Shown one piece after another: positions 25,892 through 34,013 of a DNA stretch of 64,000 bases. Origin of the DNA: Hydrogenophaga sp. IBVHS1 (GTDB taxonomy: Bacteria; Pseudomonadota; Gammaproteobacteria; Burkholderiales; Burkholderiaceae_C); NCBI RefSeq assembly GCF_002127265.1, contig NZ_NFUU01000003.1, positions 62,001-126,000 of the forward strand, written 5' to 3'. The notes under the pieces are model-generated. The model was not told where the DNA came from. It saw only the letters and a program-made list of their open reading frames with translations, and ran no database searches. The position numbers were made by a program, and so were the translations under genes. How positions within the stretch are numbered: the stretch's first letter is position 1; each line of letters opens with the position of its first letter.

Positions 25892-26713
25892 GTGAGTTCG
25901 ACGAGCCCCGCGATCGACCTGCAGGGTGTTGCCTGCACATTCATCAGCAAGGACGACCCCGGTCAGCGCTACACCGCCGTGAGCAACGTGACGCTGACCG
26001 TGGGCGCGGGCGAGTTCGTGAGCGTGGTGGGCCCCACCGGCTGCGGCAAGAGCACGCTGCTGAACGTGTCCGCCGGCCTGCTGGCGCCCAGCACCGGCAC
26101 GGTGAAGGTGTTCGGCGAAACGCTGAATGGCATCAACACCCGCGCCGGCTACATGTTTCAAACCGAGAGCCTCATGCCCTGGCGCACCGCGCTGGGCAAC
26201 GTGATGGCGGGCTTGTCGTTCCGGGGCGTGGCCGAGGCCGAGGCGAAAGCGCAGGCCGAGGAATGGCTGCGCCGCGTGGGCCTGGGCGGTTTTGGCGACC
26301 GCTACCCGCACCAGATGAGCGGCGGCATGCGCAAGCGCGCCAGCCTGGCGCAGACGCTGGTGCTCGACCCCGACATCATCCTGATGGACGAGCCCTTCTC
26401 CGCACTCGACATCCAGACACGCCAGTTGATGGAGAACGAAGTGCTGGACCTGTGGGCCGCCAAGAAAAAGGCGGTGCTGTTCATCACGCACGACCTGGAT
26501 GAAGCCATCGCCATGAGCGACCGCGTGATCATCCTGAGTGCCGGCCCGGCCAGCCACCCGATCGGTGAATTCATCATCGACATTCCGCGCCCGCGCGACG
26601 TGGCCGAGATCAAGACCACCCGGCGCTTCGTCGAACTGCACGCCGCCATCTGGTCCGTGATGCGGGAAGAAGTGCTCAAGGGTTACCAGCAGCAACTGCA
26701 GAAAGCGGCCTGA
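25892..26713 (+). CDS. ABC transporter ATP-binding protein, SsuB/TauB type
   Basis: A 273-residue ATPase. Walker A is GPTGCGKST near residue 50, the signature is MSGGMRKRASLAQ, Walker B is IILMDEPFSALD and the H-loop is FITHDLDEA. It energises uptake by the importer encoded with it. The start is GTG, 4 bp after the binding-protein gene. The MSGGM form of the signature is usual in this branch. Confidence 0.95.
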   Translation: MSSTSPAIDLQGVACTFISKDDPGQRYTAVSNVTLTVGAGEFVSVVGPTGCGKSTLLNVSAGLLAPSTGTVKVFGETLNGINTRAGYMFQTESLMPWRTALGNVMAGLSFRGVAEAEAKAQAEEWLRRVGLGGFGDRYPHQMSGGMRKRASLAQTLVLDPDIILMDEPFSALDIQTRQLMENEVLDLWAAKKKAVLFITHDLDEAIAMSDRVIILSAGPASHPIGEFIIDIPRPRDVAEIKTTRRFVELHAAIWSVMREEVLKGYQQQLQKAA

Positions 26714-26718
26714 ACGAG

Positions 26719-27546
26719 ATGTGGAAGCTGATCAAACCGCAGCCCAGCACGCTGCGCCTGTGGCAAGTGGGCCTGCTGGTGGCGCTGATTGCGTTCTGGT
26801 ACGTGATGACCACGCCGGGGCTCATCACGCCCTTCATGTTCGACAACGACCGCCAGGCCGCCTTCTTCTTCGGCGAACCGGTGCGCGTGGCGGAGCGCAT
26901 CTGGACCTGGTTCGTCACCGACGCCGACATCTACCAGCACCTGGGCGTGACGCTCACGGAGACGCTGCTCGCCTTTGCCATTGGTGCCATCGGTGGCCTG
27001 CTGGGTGGCCTGTGGCTCGCGCTCAGCCCCATGGCGTCGGCGATTCTGGAGCCCTACATCAAGGCCATGAACTCCATGCCGCGCATCATCCTGGCGCCGA
27101 TCTTCGCCGTGTGGTTCGGCCTGGGCATAGCGAGCAAGGTGGCGCTGGGCGTGACGCTGGTGTTCTTCATCGTGTTCTTCAACGTCTACCAGGGCGTGAA
27201 GGAAGTGAGCCCCGTGATTCTGGCCAACGCCCGCATGCTCGGCGCCAGCCAGCGCCAGCTGCTGCGCCATGTGTATCTGCCCAGCGCCACGAGCTGGGTC
27301 TTCAGCTCCCTGCACACCAGCGTGGGCCTGGCCTTTGTGGGCGCGGTGGTGGGCGAATACCTCGGCTCGAGCCAGGGTGTGGGCTACCTCATCCTGCAGG
27401 CCGAAGGCAGCTTCGACATCAACACCGTCATGGCCGGCATCGTGGTGCTCACGCTGTTTGCGCTGGTGCTCGATGCGGTGGTGGGCAAGATCGAGAAGCG
27501 GCTGATGAAGTGGCAACCGAAGGTCGGGGAGACCGAGAAGTTGTGA
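26719..27546 (+). CDS. ABC transporter permease, SsuC/TauC type
   Basis: A 275-residue inner-membrane permease with about six helices. The EAA-loop contact site for the ATPase is visible as ANARMLGASQRQLLRHVYLP. It completes the importer in the order binding protein, ATPase, permease, with 4-5 bp gaps. A perfect 7-bp hairpin (CGCCTGA/TCAGGCG, 27551-27567) follows the stop and may slow or end transcription, although it lacks a T-run. Confidence 0.93.
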   Translation: MWKLIKPQPSTLRLWQVGLLVALIAFWYVMTTPGLITPFMFDNDRQAAFFFGEPVRVAERIWTWFVTDADIYQHLGVTLTETLLAFAIGAIGGLLGGLWLALSPMASAILEPYIKAMNSMPRIILAPIFAVWFGLGIASKVALGVTLVFFIVFFNVYQGVKEVSPVILANARMLGASQRQLLRHVYLPSATSWVFSSLHTSVGLAFVGAVVGEYLGSSQGVGYLILQAEGSFDINTVMAGIVVLTLFALVLDAVVGKIEKRLMKWQPKVGETEKL

Positions 27547-27571
27547 GGCTCGCCTGACGTTCAGGCGCGGT

Positions 27572-27859
27572 TCACGACACCCAGCGGTCTGGGTCCGGCT
27601 GTGGCGGAGGTGTGCTCTGCACAATGCGAAGCCGGTCGGTTGCAGCCAGCCGCTCCACGATCCAGGCACTCTCGCTCATGATCTCTTCAAACAGCAATCG
27701 AACGCGCAGCCGCGCCGCTCTCAACGCCGCAAGTTGCTTCGTCACCCTTTCGCGGTCGGTTGCAGAAAGGTCTGCAGACATGGCTCGGAATGCACGCTCG
27801 ATGTCCGCCAGCTCAGCCTCGGCCTTCTGCCAGGCGTGAATGTTCGGTGGAATGTCCAT
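27572..27859 (-). CDS. Small hypothetical protein, coiled-coil-like
   Basis: A 95-residue protein starting MDIPPNIHAWQKAEAEL. Residues about 8-70 form charged heptad-like helices (EAELADIERAFRAM, ERVTKQLAALRAARLRVRLL), suggesting a helical hairpin or coiled coil; the last 15 residues are Pro-rich. No signal peptide. It stands between the ABC operon and a periplasmic protein gene. Family not recognised. Confidence 0.75.
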   Translation of the reverse strand: MDIPPNIHAWQKAEAELADIERAFRAMSADLSATDRERVTKQLAALRAARLRVRLLFEEIMSESAWIVERLAATDRLRIVQSTPPPQPDPDRWVS

Positions 27860-27891
27860 GCCCTAGGTTGCATTGAGCACGGGCATGATGC

Positions 27892-27956
27892 TGTAGGACA
27901 ACGGAGCGTCTGGGGGTCGAGGATTTTGGGTGGCGAGCGCTACGCTTTGTCCTACA
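27892..27956. repeat. Perfect 10-bp inverted repeat TGTAGGACAA/TTGTCCTACA
   Basis: TGTAGGACAA at 27892-27901 and its exact reverse complement at 27947-27956 are separated by 45 bp, in the upstream region of the periplasmic protein gene at 28039. A further related TCCTAC lies at 27968. A possible regulator-binding pair or looping site. Confidence 0.5.
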
Positions 27957-28038
27957 AGGCCCGACGCGTTTTTCCTACGAAACCGCCACCGCAGCGGGCT
28001 GAAGATGTGGGCTCTCGAAACCACCTGGAGTCAACACC

Positions 28039-28437
28039 ATGTACATGAAGACCCTGACTGCCGTCGCACTCTGCGCCGCATCCGCTTTTGCATCCGCACA
28101 GTCGATGACCAAAGCCGAATACGACGCGGCCAAAGAGCGCACGGAGATGAACTACAAGACTGCCAAGAAGTCTTGCGACGACCTGAAGGCCAACGCCAAG
28201 GACGTGTGCGAGGAAGAGGCCGAGGGCAAGGAAAAGGTGGAGAAGGCCGAGCTGGAGAACAAGTACAAGCCCACCGCCGACAATGCCCGCAAGGTCGAGG
28301 AAATCAAGGCGGACGCCGCCTACGACGTCGCCAAGGAAAAATGCGAAGACCAGAAGGGCGATGCCGAGAAGGTGTGCAAGGCCGATGCAAAGGCCACCCA
28401 TGACCGCGCCATCAAGACCATCCGCGCCAAGACCTGA
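28039..28437 (+). CDS. Small secreted Lys/Glu-rich helical protein
   Basis: A 132-residue protein with a signal peptide (MYMKTLTAVALCAASAFASAQ) and a mature part of charged helices with four cysteines spaced as pairs (KKSCDDLKANAKDVCEEE and KEKCEDQKGDAEKVCKAD), which points to a duplicated ~40-residue unit that may form disulfides in the periplasm. Similar proteins are frequent in Burkholderiales but have no assigned function. Shine-Dalgarno GGAG lies 8 bases before the ATG. A strong terminator follows. Confidence 0.85.
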   Translation: MYMKTLTAVALCAASAFASAQSMTKAEYDAAKERTEMNYKTAKKSCDDLKANAKDVCEEEAEGKEKVEKAELENKYKPTADNARKVEEIKADAAYDVAKEKCEDQKGDAEKVCKADAKATHDRAIKTIRAKT

Positions 28438-28453
28438 CGCGCCCTCCCTCTTG

Positions 28454-28480
28454 AAAAACCGCCCCTCGGGGCGGTTTTTT
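28454..28480. terminator. Bidirectional rho-independent terminator
   Basis: AAAAACCGCCCC and GGGGCGGTTTTTT form a near-perfect stem with a 2-base loop and T-runs on both strands. It lies between the convergent genes ending at 28437 and 28480 and can serve both. Confidence 0.9.
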
Positions 28481-29376
28481 CATGCCTGCAACACGGGTGT
28501 TCTGATGGCGTTGCAGGCTGGGGCAAAGGTGTCGCGCGCAAACATCTCCAGCGTGGTGGGCTGAACTTCGACCGGTGCAGCGGACACCGAAGCCAGTGGG
28601 GAAGTCGAGAGCCAGCGGGCCAGCGCTTCCAGCTGGTCGGCCGCATCGCTGGAAAAGCCCTGTGCCAGCAGCACGGCCTTCATTTCTTCTGCGGAAGTCT
28701 GCACATAGGGCATGCCGGGTTGGCCGATGGCCTCGCCCAGCACCGCCGCCACCTTTCGGGGTGTAGCGTGTTGTGGCGCGTGAAGAATCAGCACACCGTT
28801 TCGCTGGGGTTGCGTGAGCTCGCGCGCCGCCACTGCGGCGATGTCGCGCGTGGCCACCAGGGGAACGGTGGCGTCTGCCGTCTCCAGCCCGGGCAGCACA
28901 CCCGCCGCCACGACCGGGTGCAACGCGGCCAGGTAGTTTTCCATGAACGACCCCGGCCTCAGGTGCAGCACCTCGCTCATGCCGGCCAGACGCTGCTCTT
29001 GCGCATGCAGGCCGGCGATGGGCCCGGTGCCTTCGGCCAGTTCGGCCCCCACGCTGGAGAGGTTGACCACACGGGGGACGCGCGCCTTGCGCAGCGCTTC
29101 TGCAATGGCCGACCCGACGCGGTCCTGCGCAGCGCGCATGTCGGGCTCCGAGTAGCAGGGTGGGGTCATGGTGTAGGCGGCGGTGGCGCCGGTGAACGCG
29201 CGCTCCAGGAACGCGGCGTCGCCGGGGTCGCCCACGGCGAGTTGCGCACCGGCCTTCTCAAGCGCGGTCAGCGCGTTTCGGTTGCGGCCGACGATGCGCA
29301 CGTCGTGCCCTGCGCCGAGAAGCCGGTGTGCAAGCTGGGTGGTGATCTGGCCGCTGGAGCCGAGGAGAACGTACAT
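28480..29376 (-). CDS. NAD(P)-binding NmrA/SDR-like protein
   Basis: A 298-residue Rossmann-fold protein of the NmrA/atypical short-chain dehydrogenase type. The dinucleotide motif GSSGQITTQLAHRLL lies at residues 5-19, and the beta4 segment RVVNLSSVGAELAEG lacks the classical YxxxK, as in NmrA redox sensors and NAD(P)H:quinone-type proteins. It diverges from a LysR gene, which probably controls it. The start at 29376 follows AGGA. Confidence 0.88.
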   Translation of the reverse strand: MYVLLGSSGQITTQLAHRLLGAGHDVRIVGRNRNALTALEKAGAQLAVGDPGDAAFLERAFTGATAAYTMTPPCYSEPDMRAAQDRVGSAIAEALRKARVPRVVNLSSVGAELAEGTGPIAGLHAQEQRLAGMSEVLHLRPGSFMENYLAALHPVVAAGVLPGLETADATVPLVATRDIAAVAARELTQPQRNGVLILHAPQHATPRKVAAVLGEAIGQPGMPYVQTSAEEMKAVLLAQGFSSDAADQLEALARWLSTSPLASVSAAPVEVQPTTLEMFARDTFAPACNAIRTPVLQA

Positions 29377-29482
29377 GGTGAGTTCCTTCCGATGAAAGTG
29401 ATGAGGTGCCCGCATCGTGCCCCTGTTCCCTGTTCGGAAAAACCACCTTTACGAAAATTGATTGTTCAGTGAAACTGGACAA

Positions 29483-30364
29483 ATGAAACTGACCCACCTC
29501 GAAGCTTTTGTGGCTGTGTGCACCACCGGCAGCTTCACGCGCGCCGCCGAGCATCTGGCCATCACGAAATCGGCCGCGAGCCAGCATGTGGCCGCGCTGG
29601 AGCGCGAACTGGGCGTGCAGCTGTTGCACCGGTCCACGCGGCGGCAGACGCTCACCGAGAGCGGAGAAGCGCTGCTGGCAGACGCGCGCGCCCTGCTGGA
29701 CCAGGCTCAGCGTGTGGCGGAGAAGACCCGTGGGCAGGCGGCCCAGTTGACCGGCGTGCTGCGCCTCACGTCTTCCGACATCACAGCAACCTGGGTGGCG
29801 CCGGTGATCGCGGAATACGTGCGGTTGCACCCGGGCATGCAGGTTGAATACCGCCCAAGCGACCATCTGGTGGATCTGGTGGCCGAGGGGATGGACCTGA
29901 GTGTGCGCGCCACTGGCCGGCGCGATTCCAGTCTGCGCGCGGCACCGCTGGCCACCTTCGATGTGTGGTGTGTGGCTTCGCCAGACTATGTGAAGGAACG
30001 TGGAATGCCGAAGCAGCTGGCGGGGCTGGCCTCGCATGCGTGGATAGCGTTCACGCCCATTCCGCAGCCTTGGCTGGTGCGCACGCGCGATGGCAAGCAG
30101 TCGGTGCAGCTGAAACGGTTTTTGAGCACATCAAGCACGGCCGGTGGGCGCGCACTGGCTCTTGCAGGAGCCGGTGTGTTTGGTGCGCCCAGCCTGGTGG
30201 TGGAACACGAAGTGGCCACGGGTCAACTGGTGCGGCTGTTGCCCAACGTGAAGCTGCCGCAGGTCTTTCTCTATGCGGCGTGGCCCGGCAAGCACGAACC
30301 GCCCATGAAAACCCGTGCGTTCATCGAACTGGCCAAGGCGCGCCTGCGCGCCGGGCCACGATGA
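29483..30364 (+). CDS. LysR-family transcriptional regulator
   Basis: A 293-residue regulator of the CrgA/QorR-like branch with the winged helix at residues 1-60 (LEAFVAVCTTGSFTRAAEHLA, KSAASQHVAALE). It diverges from the NmrA-like gene. An imperfect inverted repeat GTTCAG-N5-CTGGAC at 29464-29480, directly before its ATG, is a possible autoregulatory site. The ATG at 29483 was chosen since the upstream extension from 29462 lacks conservation-like features. Confidence 0.9.
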   Translation: MKLTHLEAFVAVCTTGSFTRAAEHLAITKSAASQHVAALERELGVQLLHRSTRRQTLTESGEALLADARALLDQAQRVAEKTRGQAAQLTGVLRLTSSDITATWVAPVIAEYVRLHPGMQVEYRPSDHLVDLVAEGMDLSVRATGRRDSSLRAAPLATFDVWCVASPDYVKERGMPKQLAGLASHAWIAFTPIPQPWLVRTRDGKQSVQLKRFLSTSSTAGGRALALAGAGVFGAPSLVVEHEVATGQLVRLLPNVKLPQVFLYAAWPGKHEPPMKTRAFIELAKARLRAGPR

Positions 30365-30380
30365 ACGATGGAAACGAGGT

Positions 30381-30455
30381 TCAGCGAAGGCCGAAGAAGC
30401 TCAGAATGAAACCCACGACGACGATCAGACCCACGATGTAAATGACGGTGTTCAT
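30381..30455 (-). CDS. 24-residue single-helix membrane peptide
   Basis: A very short gene: MNTVIYIVGLIVVV... ending SFFGLR, a single hydrophobic helix. The start has a near-ideal Shine-Dalgarno sequence (AGGAG, 7 bases before ATG), and the composition is entirely membrane-like with no charged residue before the last Arg. Peptides of this pattern occur in many proteobacteria as tiny inner-membrane proteins of unknown role. It would be missed by length cut-offs. It ends 17 bp from the convergent LysR gene. Confidence 0.8.
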   Translation of the reverse strand: MNTVIYIVGLIVVVGFILSFFGLR

Positions 30456-30536
30456 GAAATGCTCCTGGTGATTTGCTGACGGTGTCATCGTAGGGGACGT
30501 GTTTGCTGGCACACGTCAGCCGCCGCGCCAGCTCTG

Positions 30537-30544
30537 TGTAGGAC
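30537..30544 (+). repeat. TGTAGGAC half-site
   Basis: A copy of the 8-bp core of the inverted repeat found at 27892, here 93 bp upstream of the 37-residue protein gene. It may be a shared regulatory site or coincidence. Confidence 0.3.
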
Positions 30545-30637
30545 GGAGACGACGCCGCATCCCACTGGGCATGCTGATTGCCCCAATTCAGTCCTTATCG
30601 TTCAACCCGGCAGCAAGCCTGCCTGAAAGGAGCTTCC

Positions 30638-30751
30638 ATGGACTCAATCTTCTCAACCGGCGCGCTCATTCCTGCCTGGATTCTGGGCGCGGGCCTGGTG
30701 GCGGGCGTGATTGCGCTGGTCCTCTCGCCGTCTCCGAATCACCGTCCCTGA
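30638..30751 (+). CDS. 37-residue single-helix membrane peptide
   Basis: Starts MDSIFSTGALIPAWILG and continues as one hydrophobic helix ending in LVLSPSPNHRP. Shine-Dalgarno AAAGGAG lies 5 bases before the ATG. The pattern (short polar N-terminus, 20-residue helix, basic/proline tail) suggests a small inner-membrane protein. It is head to tail with nothing on its own strand and ends 5 bp from a convergent secreted-protein gene. No family recognised. Confidence 0.7.
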   Translation: MDSIFSTGALIPAWILGAGLVAGVIALVLSPSPNHRP

Positions 30752-30756
30752 ACCAC

Positions 30757-31362
30757 CTACCTGGCCATGGCCGCTGGCGCGGGCGGCATGGTGCCAGGTG
30801 GATCGAGCGGGTCCAGCAGACCCTTGGGCGGGTTTCTTTTCATCTCATCGGCCAGGGTCAGCTGTTCGGGGCTCATGCATTCATCGGCCACCCGAGCGCC
30901 CAGCTTCTGGCTCATGAGCATCGACTTGTTGCCCAGCTGCAGCCAGAGCGCGCCGCGCTTGGGGTCTTCCAGACGGATGGCGCCAGTGCGGCTTTCCACC
31001 GGGTGCATGTAGTAGCGGGCGTTGCGCACACTCTTGACCTGCACCAGAAAAAATCCCTGCCGTTTGGCGGGGGTTATCTCCACGGATGCGCCCAGCTCAC
31101 AGGGAATGCTCCCCACGTAAACCCGCTGGGCCACGGCGAGATCCGCTTCCGTGAGCATCACGTCCGAATGCTCATCGATCGGCGTCATTTCTTCCACGGC
31201 TTTGGCCGCAGAGCGAGCCAGCGGTGCGCGTTTTGCCGCAGGCTTTGCTGCAGGCTTGGAAGCGGGTTTGGCGGTCGGCTGGGAGGCAGGCGCCTGTGCC
31301 ACGGCGGCCATGGGGGCGAACGCCACGGCGCTGAGCGTGAAAACGAGGGGAAGGAAATTCAT
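30757..31362 (-). CDS. Secreted hypothetical protein with Ala/Lys/Pro linker
   Basis: A 201-residue protein. A signal peptide (MNFLPLVFTLSAVAFAPMAAVAQA) is followed by a repetitive linker of PAS/KPA units (about residues 25-50) and then a compact domain (about 60-190) with VYVGSIPCELGASVEITP and YYMHPVESRTGAIRLEDP. The linker resembles histone-like or cell-wall-spanning tails and may bridge the periplasm. The ATG at 31362 gives a clean signal peptide. Function unknown. Confidence 0.8.
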   Translation of the reverse strand: MNFLPLVFTLSAVAFAPMAAVAQAPASQPTAKPASKPAAKPAAKRAPLARSAAKAVEEMTPIDEHSDVMLTEADLAVAQRVYVGSIPCELGASVEITPAKRQGFFLVQVKSVRNARYYMHPVESRTGAIRLEDPKRGALWLQLGNKSMLMSQKLGARVADECMSPEQLTLADEMKRNPPKGLLDPLDPPGTMPPAPAAMAR

Positions 31363-31485
31363 GAAACTACCTGGTTGGGCGAGCAACTCGCTGTCGAAAA
31401 ACGGAACGGCGCCCAGTCTGCACCATCGACGCTGAAATAGTGTTTTCAGATGTTTCGGAGGGTCAAACTCCCGCGCCGCTCTTTG

Positions 31486-31902
31486 TCACCACGGCGTGCC
31501 TTCTGACACCGCACGACCAGGCGCTACCCATTCGAATTTTCCGGCCGGATCGAACAGGAGGTACCCATGTTGCTCGAGCAGGGCACGTGCGTGGATCGAC
31601 CGTTGGGGATCCCAAAGGTCGTCTTCCTCCAGAAGCAGATCGCGCTCTGCCGGATCGATGGGGCACCAGTACTGCCAGTGCTCGTCCTGCACCAGCGATG
31701 CGTAGAACAGGAAGATGCCGCTGCAGGCCTTGCACCTGGCCAGTGACACCGTTTCATGGTCGTACGGCCCCGTCAGCCGTGTCATCTCTTCAAACGGCGT
31801 CTCTCGCACCGGCGCAGACGAGGGCTGACACACACAACGGGCTGCGGCGCTGTCTTCTGCAGCAGCGCTTTGGGTTCTTCTGAAGAGCGTAAATATCGAC
31901 AA
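31486..31902 (-). CDS. Hypothetical cytoplasmic protein, Cys-pair containing
   Basis: About 138 residues. The convincing coding part begins near CVCQPSSAPVRETPFEEM and contains RCKACSGIFLFYASL, with a CxxC pair, then WQYWCPIDPAERDLLLEEDD, giving a possible zinc-binding module. The start is uncertain: a TTG at 31902 gives a short polar N-terminus, an ATG at 31968 lengthens it by 22 residues, and neither has a good ribosome binding site. Family not recognised. Confidence 0.6.
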   Translation of the reverse strand: MSIFTLFRRTQSAAAEDSAAARCVCQPSSAPVRETPFEEMTRLTGPYDHETVSLARCKACSGIFLFYASLVQDEHWQYWCPIDPAERDLLLEEDDLWDPQRSIHARALLEQHGYLLFDPAGKFEWVAPGRAVSEGTPW

Positions 31903-32106
31903 GGTGGTGCAGCGCCAGCGTGGATGCCGGTGGGCGACGGATTGTCGCCAGCGCAACCGACCCTGCATGAGAAGAGGTTCGCATGCGCAGTTTGTGGAAA
32001 CGAACGTCCGTCCAGCGTGCACCACCCGGCGCGCTCAGAGCGCGCGAAAGAGCGGAAGGCCTCGATCGCATTGAACTAACCAATGCGCACCGCCCTCCAC
32101 CCATGA

Positions 32107-32802
32107 ATGATTCGCTACCTGCTGGCCCTACTCCTATTCGCCGCAGGCATCGCAATCTGGGCTGTGCACAGCGGCCGCATCGTGGTGCCACCGCACTGGA
32201 ACCCGTGGGCCGCGCTGGATGTGGCCGAGCCACCGAACTGGCTCACCCGCTACAAGCTGGATCGCACCGCCGCCGACCCGGCGCTGTGCAGCGCTGCATT
32301 GGTCGGGTCGACGTTGAAACACACGCCCGCGCCCGACAACGACACGGGTGATGGCTGTGGCTGGGAGGATGCCGTTCGCGTGGACGATGCGCGCTTCACC
32401 CCGGCGTTCACGCTCACCTGCGGCGCGGCTTTGTCGCTGAAGATGTGGGAGCGGCATGCGCTGCAGCCCGCAGCGCAAACGCACTTTGGCCAGCCGGTGG
32501 CGCGTGTCGAGCACTTCGGCAGCTACGCGTGCCGCAATGTGCGTGGTGCGCGAGGCGAAGGCGAGCGGCGCAGCCAGCACGCCAGCGCCAATGCGTTCGA
32601 CGTGGCGGGCTTCCGGCTGCGCGACGGGCGCCAGATCAGCCTGGTGAACCACTGGGAGGGCGAGGGGCCGGAAGCCGCTTTCCTGCGCAACGTGCGCGAC
32701 GGCGCCTGCCAGTTTTTCAAGGGAACGCTGGGGCCAGACTACAACGCGGCGCACCGCGACCACTTTCACCTGGACCAGGGGCCCTACCGCATCTGCCGCT
32801 GA
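32107..32802 (+). CDS. Extensin-like family protein, M15-like peptidase fold
   Basis: A 231-residue protein with an N-terminal membrane anchor (MIRYLLALLLFAAGIAIWAV). The C-terminal domain carries SQHASANAFDVAGF and HRDHFHLD, the His/Asp/His pattern of zinc D-Ala-D-Ala carboxypeptidase-like folds found in the bacterial extensin-like (DUF) family, and several cysteines. It probably binds or trims peptidoglycan in the periplasm. Catalysis has not been shown for most members. Confidence 0.85.
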   Translation: MIRYLLALLLFAAGIAIWAVHSGRIVVPPHWNPWAALDVAEPPNWLTRYKLDRTAADPALCSAALVGSTLKHTPAPDNDTGDGCGWEDAVRVDDARFTPAFTLTCGAALSLKMWERHALQPAAQTHFGQPVARVEHFGSYACRNVRGARGEGERRSQHASANAFDVAGFRLRDGRQISLVNHWEGEGPEAAFLRNVRDGACQFFKGTLGPDYNAAHRDHFHLDQGPYRICR

Positions 32803-32811
32803 CGCGGCGGC

Positions 32812-33069
32812 TCACCCCCGCCCCGCGCGCCGCTCCTCACGCAGCATGAACAGGTACAAGCCCTCTACCTTCTCGCGTGCCCACGGCGTCTTGCGCAGAA
32901 ACCGCAGGCTGGACGCGATGCTGGGATCGAGGTTGAAGCAGCGCACCGGGATGCGCTCACCCAGCCCGTCCCAGCCGTAGTGATCAACCAGCGCCGCGAC
33001 GATGGACTCCAGGGTCTTGCCGTGGAGCGGGTTGCGCGGTTGCTCGACCGGCGGCACGGCGTCGGTCAT
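32812..33069 (-). CDS. VF530 family (DUF2132) DNA-binding protein
   Basis: An 85-residue protein with the family pattern [47 protein letters not shown] and a basic C-terminus. Structures of the family show a small fold suggested to bind DNA. It overlaps the stop of the glutathione synthetase gene by 4 bp (ATGA), and is thus the last gene of the gshA-to-VF530 series. Confidence 0.88.
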   Translation of the reverse strand: MTDAVPPVEQPRNPLHGKTLESIVAALVDHYGWDGLGERIPVRCFNLDPSIASSLRFLRKTPWAREKVEGLYLFMLREERRAGRG

Positions 33070-34013
33070 GCGAGCGCCTTCTCCAGCGCATCGACAAACA
33101 TGGCCGGCACGTCGAAGCCGGTCTGCTGCTGAATCTCCTGGAAGCAGGTCGGGCTGGTCACGTTGATCTCGGTCACCTTGTCGCCGATCACGTCGAGCCC
33201 CACGAGCAGCAGACCGCGCTCGGCCAGCTTGGGGCCGATGGCTTTGGCAATCGCCCAGTCGCCCTCGGAGAGCGGCAAGGCCACGCCCTTGCCGCCAGCG
33301 GCCAGGTTGCCGCGGATTTCGTTGCCTTGCGGAATGCGCGCCAGGCAGAAAGGCGCGGCGACACCGCCAATCACGAGAAGGCGTTTGTCGCCGTCCACGA
33401 TCTGCGGCAGGTAGCGCTGCACCATCACGCTGGTGCTGCCGCCCTGGTTCAGCGTCTCGATGATGGAGCCGAGGTTCATGCCATCCGCGCCCACGCGGAA
33501 GATGCCCATGCCACCCATGCCGTCGAGTGGCTTCAAGATGATGTCCTTGTGTTCGGCGTGGAAGGCGCGGATGGCGGCTGGCAGGCGCGTCACCAGCGTG
33601 GGCGGCGCGAAGGCGGCGAACTCCATGAGCGCGAGTTTTTCCGGGTGATCGCGCAGTGCGCGGGGGCTGTTGAACACGCGCGCGCCCTCGCGCTCGGCCT
33701 GTTCCAGCAGGTGGGTGGCGTAGAAGAATTCGCTGTCGAAGGGGGGGTCCTTGCGCATGAGCACGGCGTCGAAGCTGTGCAGCGGGTCGCGCACTTCTGC
33801 GGTGGTTTTGAACCAGGCGTGGGCATCGCCCGTGAGGGTCACATGCCGCACCAGCGCGGTAACCGGGTGGCCGCTTTGCCACTGCATCTGCTCGGGCTCG
33901 CAGGTGGCCAGCGCGTGGCCGCGCTTCTGCAGCTCGCGCATCATGGCGAAGGTGGTGTCCTTGTAAATCTTGAAGGACTCGAGCGGGTCGGCGACGATGA
34001 GGATCTTTTTCAT
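33066..34013 (-). CDS. gshB: Glutathione synthetase
   Basis: A 315-residue ATP-grasp enzyme that joins gamma-glutamylcysteine and glycine to glutathione. Family features are the N-terminal [34 protein letters not shown], the ATP-grasp loop [15 protein letters not shown] and [13 protein letters not shown] near the end. Length matches E. coli GshB. It overlaps the benE gene by 4 bp upstream and the VF530 gene by 4 bp downstream. Confidence 0.96.
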   Translation of the reverse strand: MKKILIVADPLESFKIYKDTTFAMMRELQKRGHALATCEPEQMQWQSGHPVTALVRHVTLTGDAHAWFKTTAEVRDPLHSFDAVLMRKDPPFDSEFFYATHLLEQAEREGARVFNSPRALRDHPEKLALMEFAAFAPPTLVTRLPAAIRAFHAEHKDIILKPLDGMGGMGIFRVGADGMNLGSIIETLNQGGSTSVMVQRYLPQIVDGDKRLLVIGGVAAPFCLARIPQGNEIRGNLAAGGKGVALPLSEGDWAIAKAIGPKLAERGLLLVGLDVIGDKVTEINVTSPTCFQEIQQQTGFDVPAMFVDALEKALA

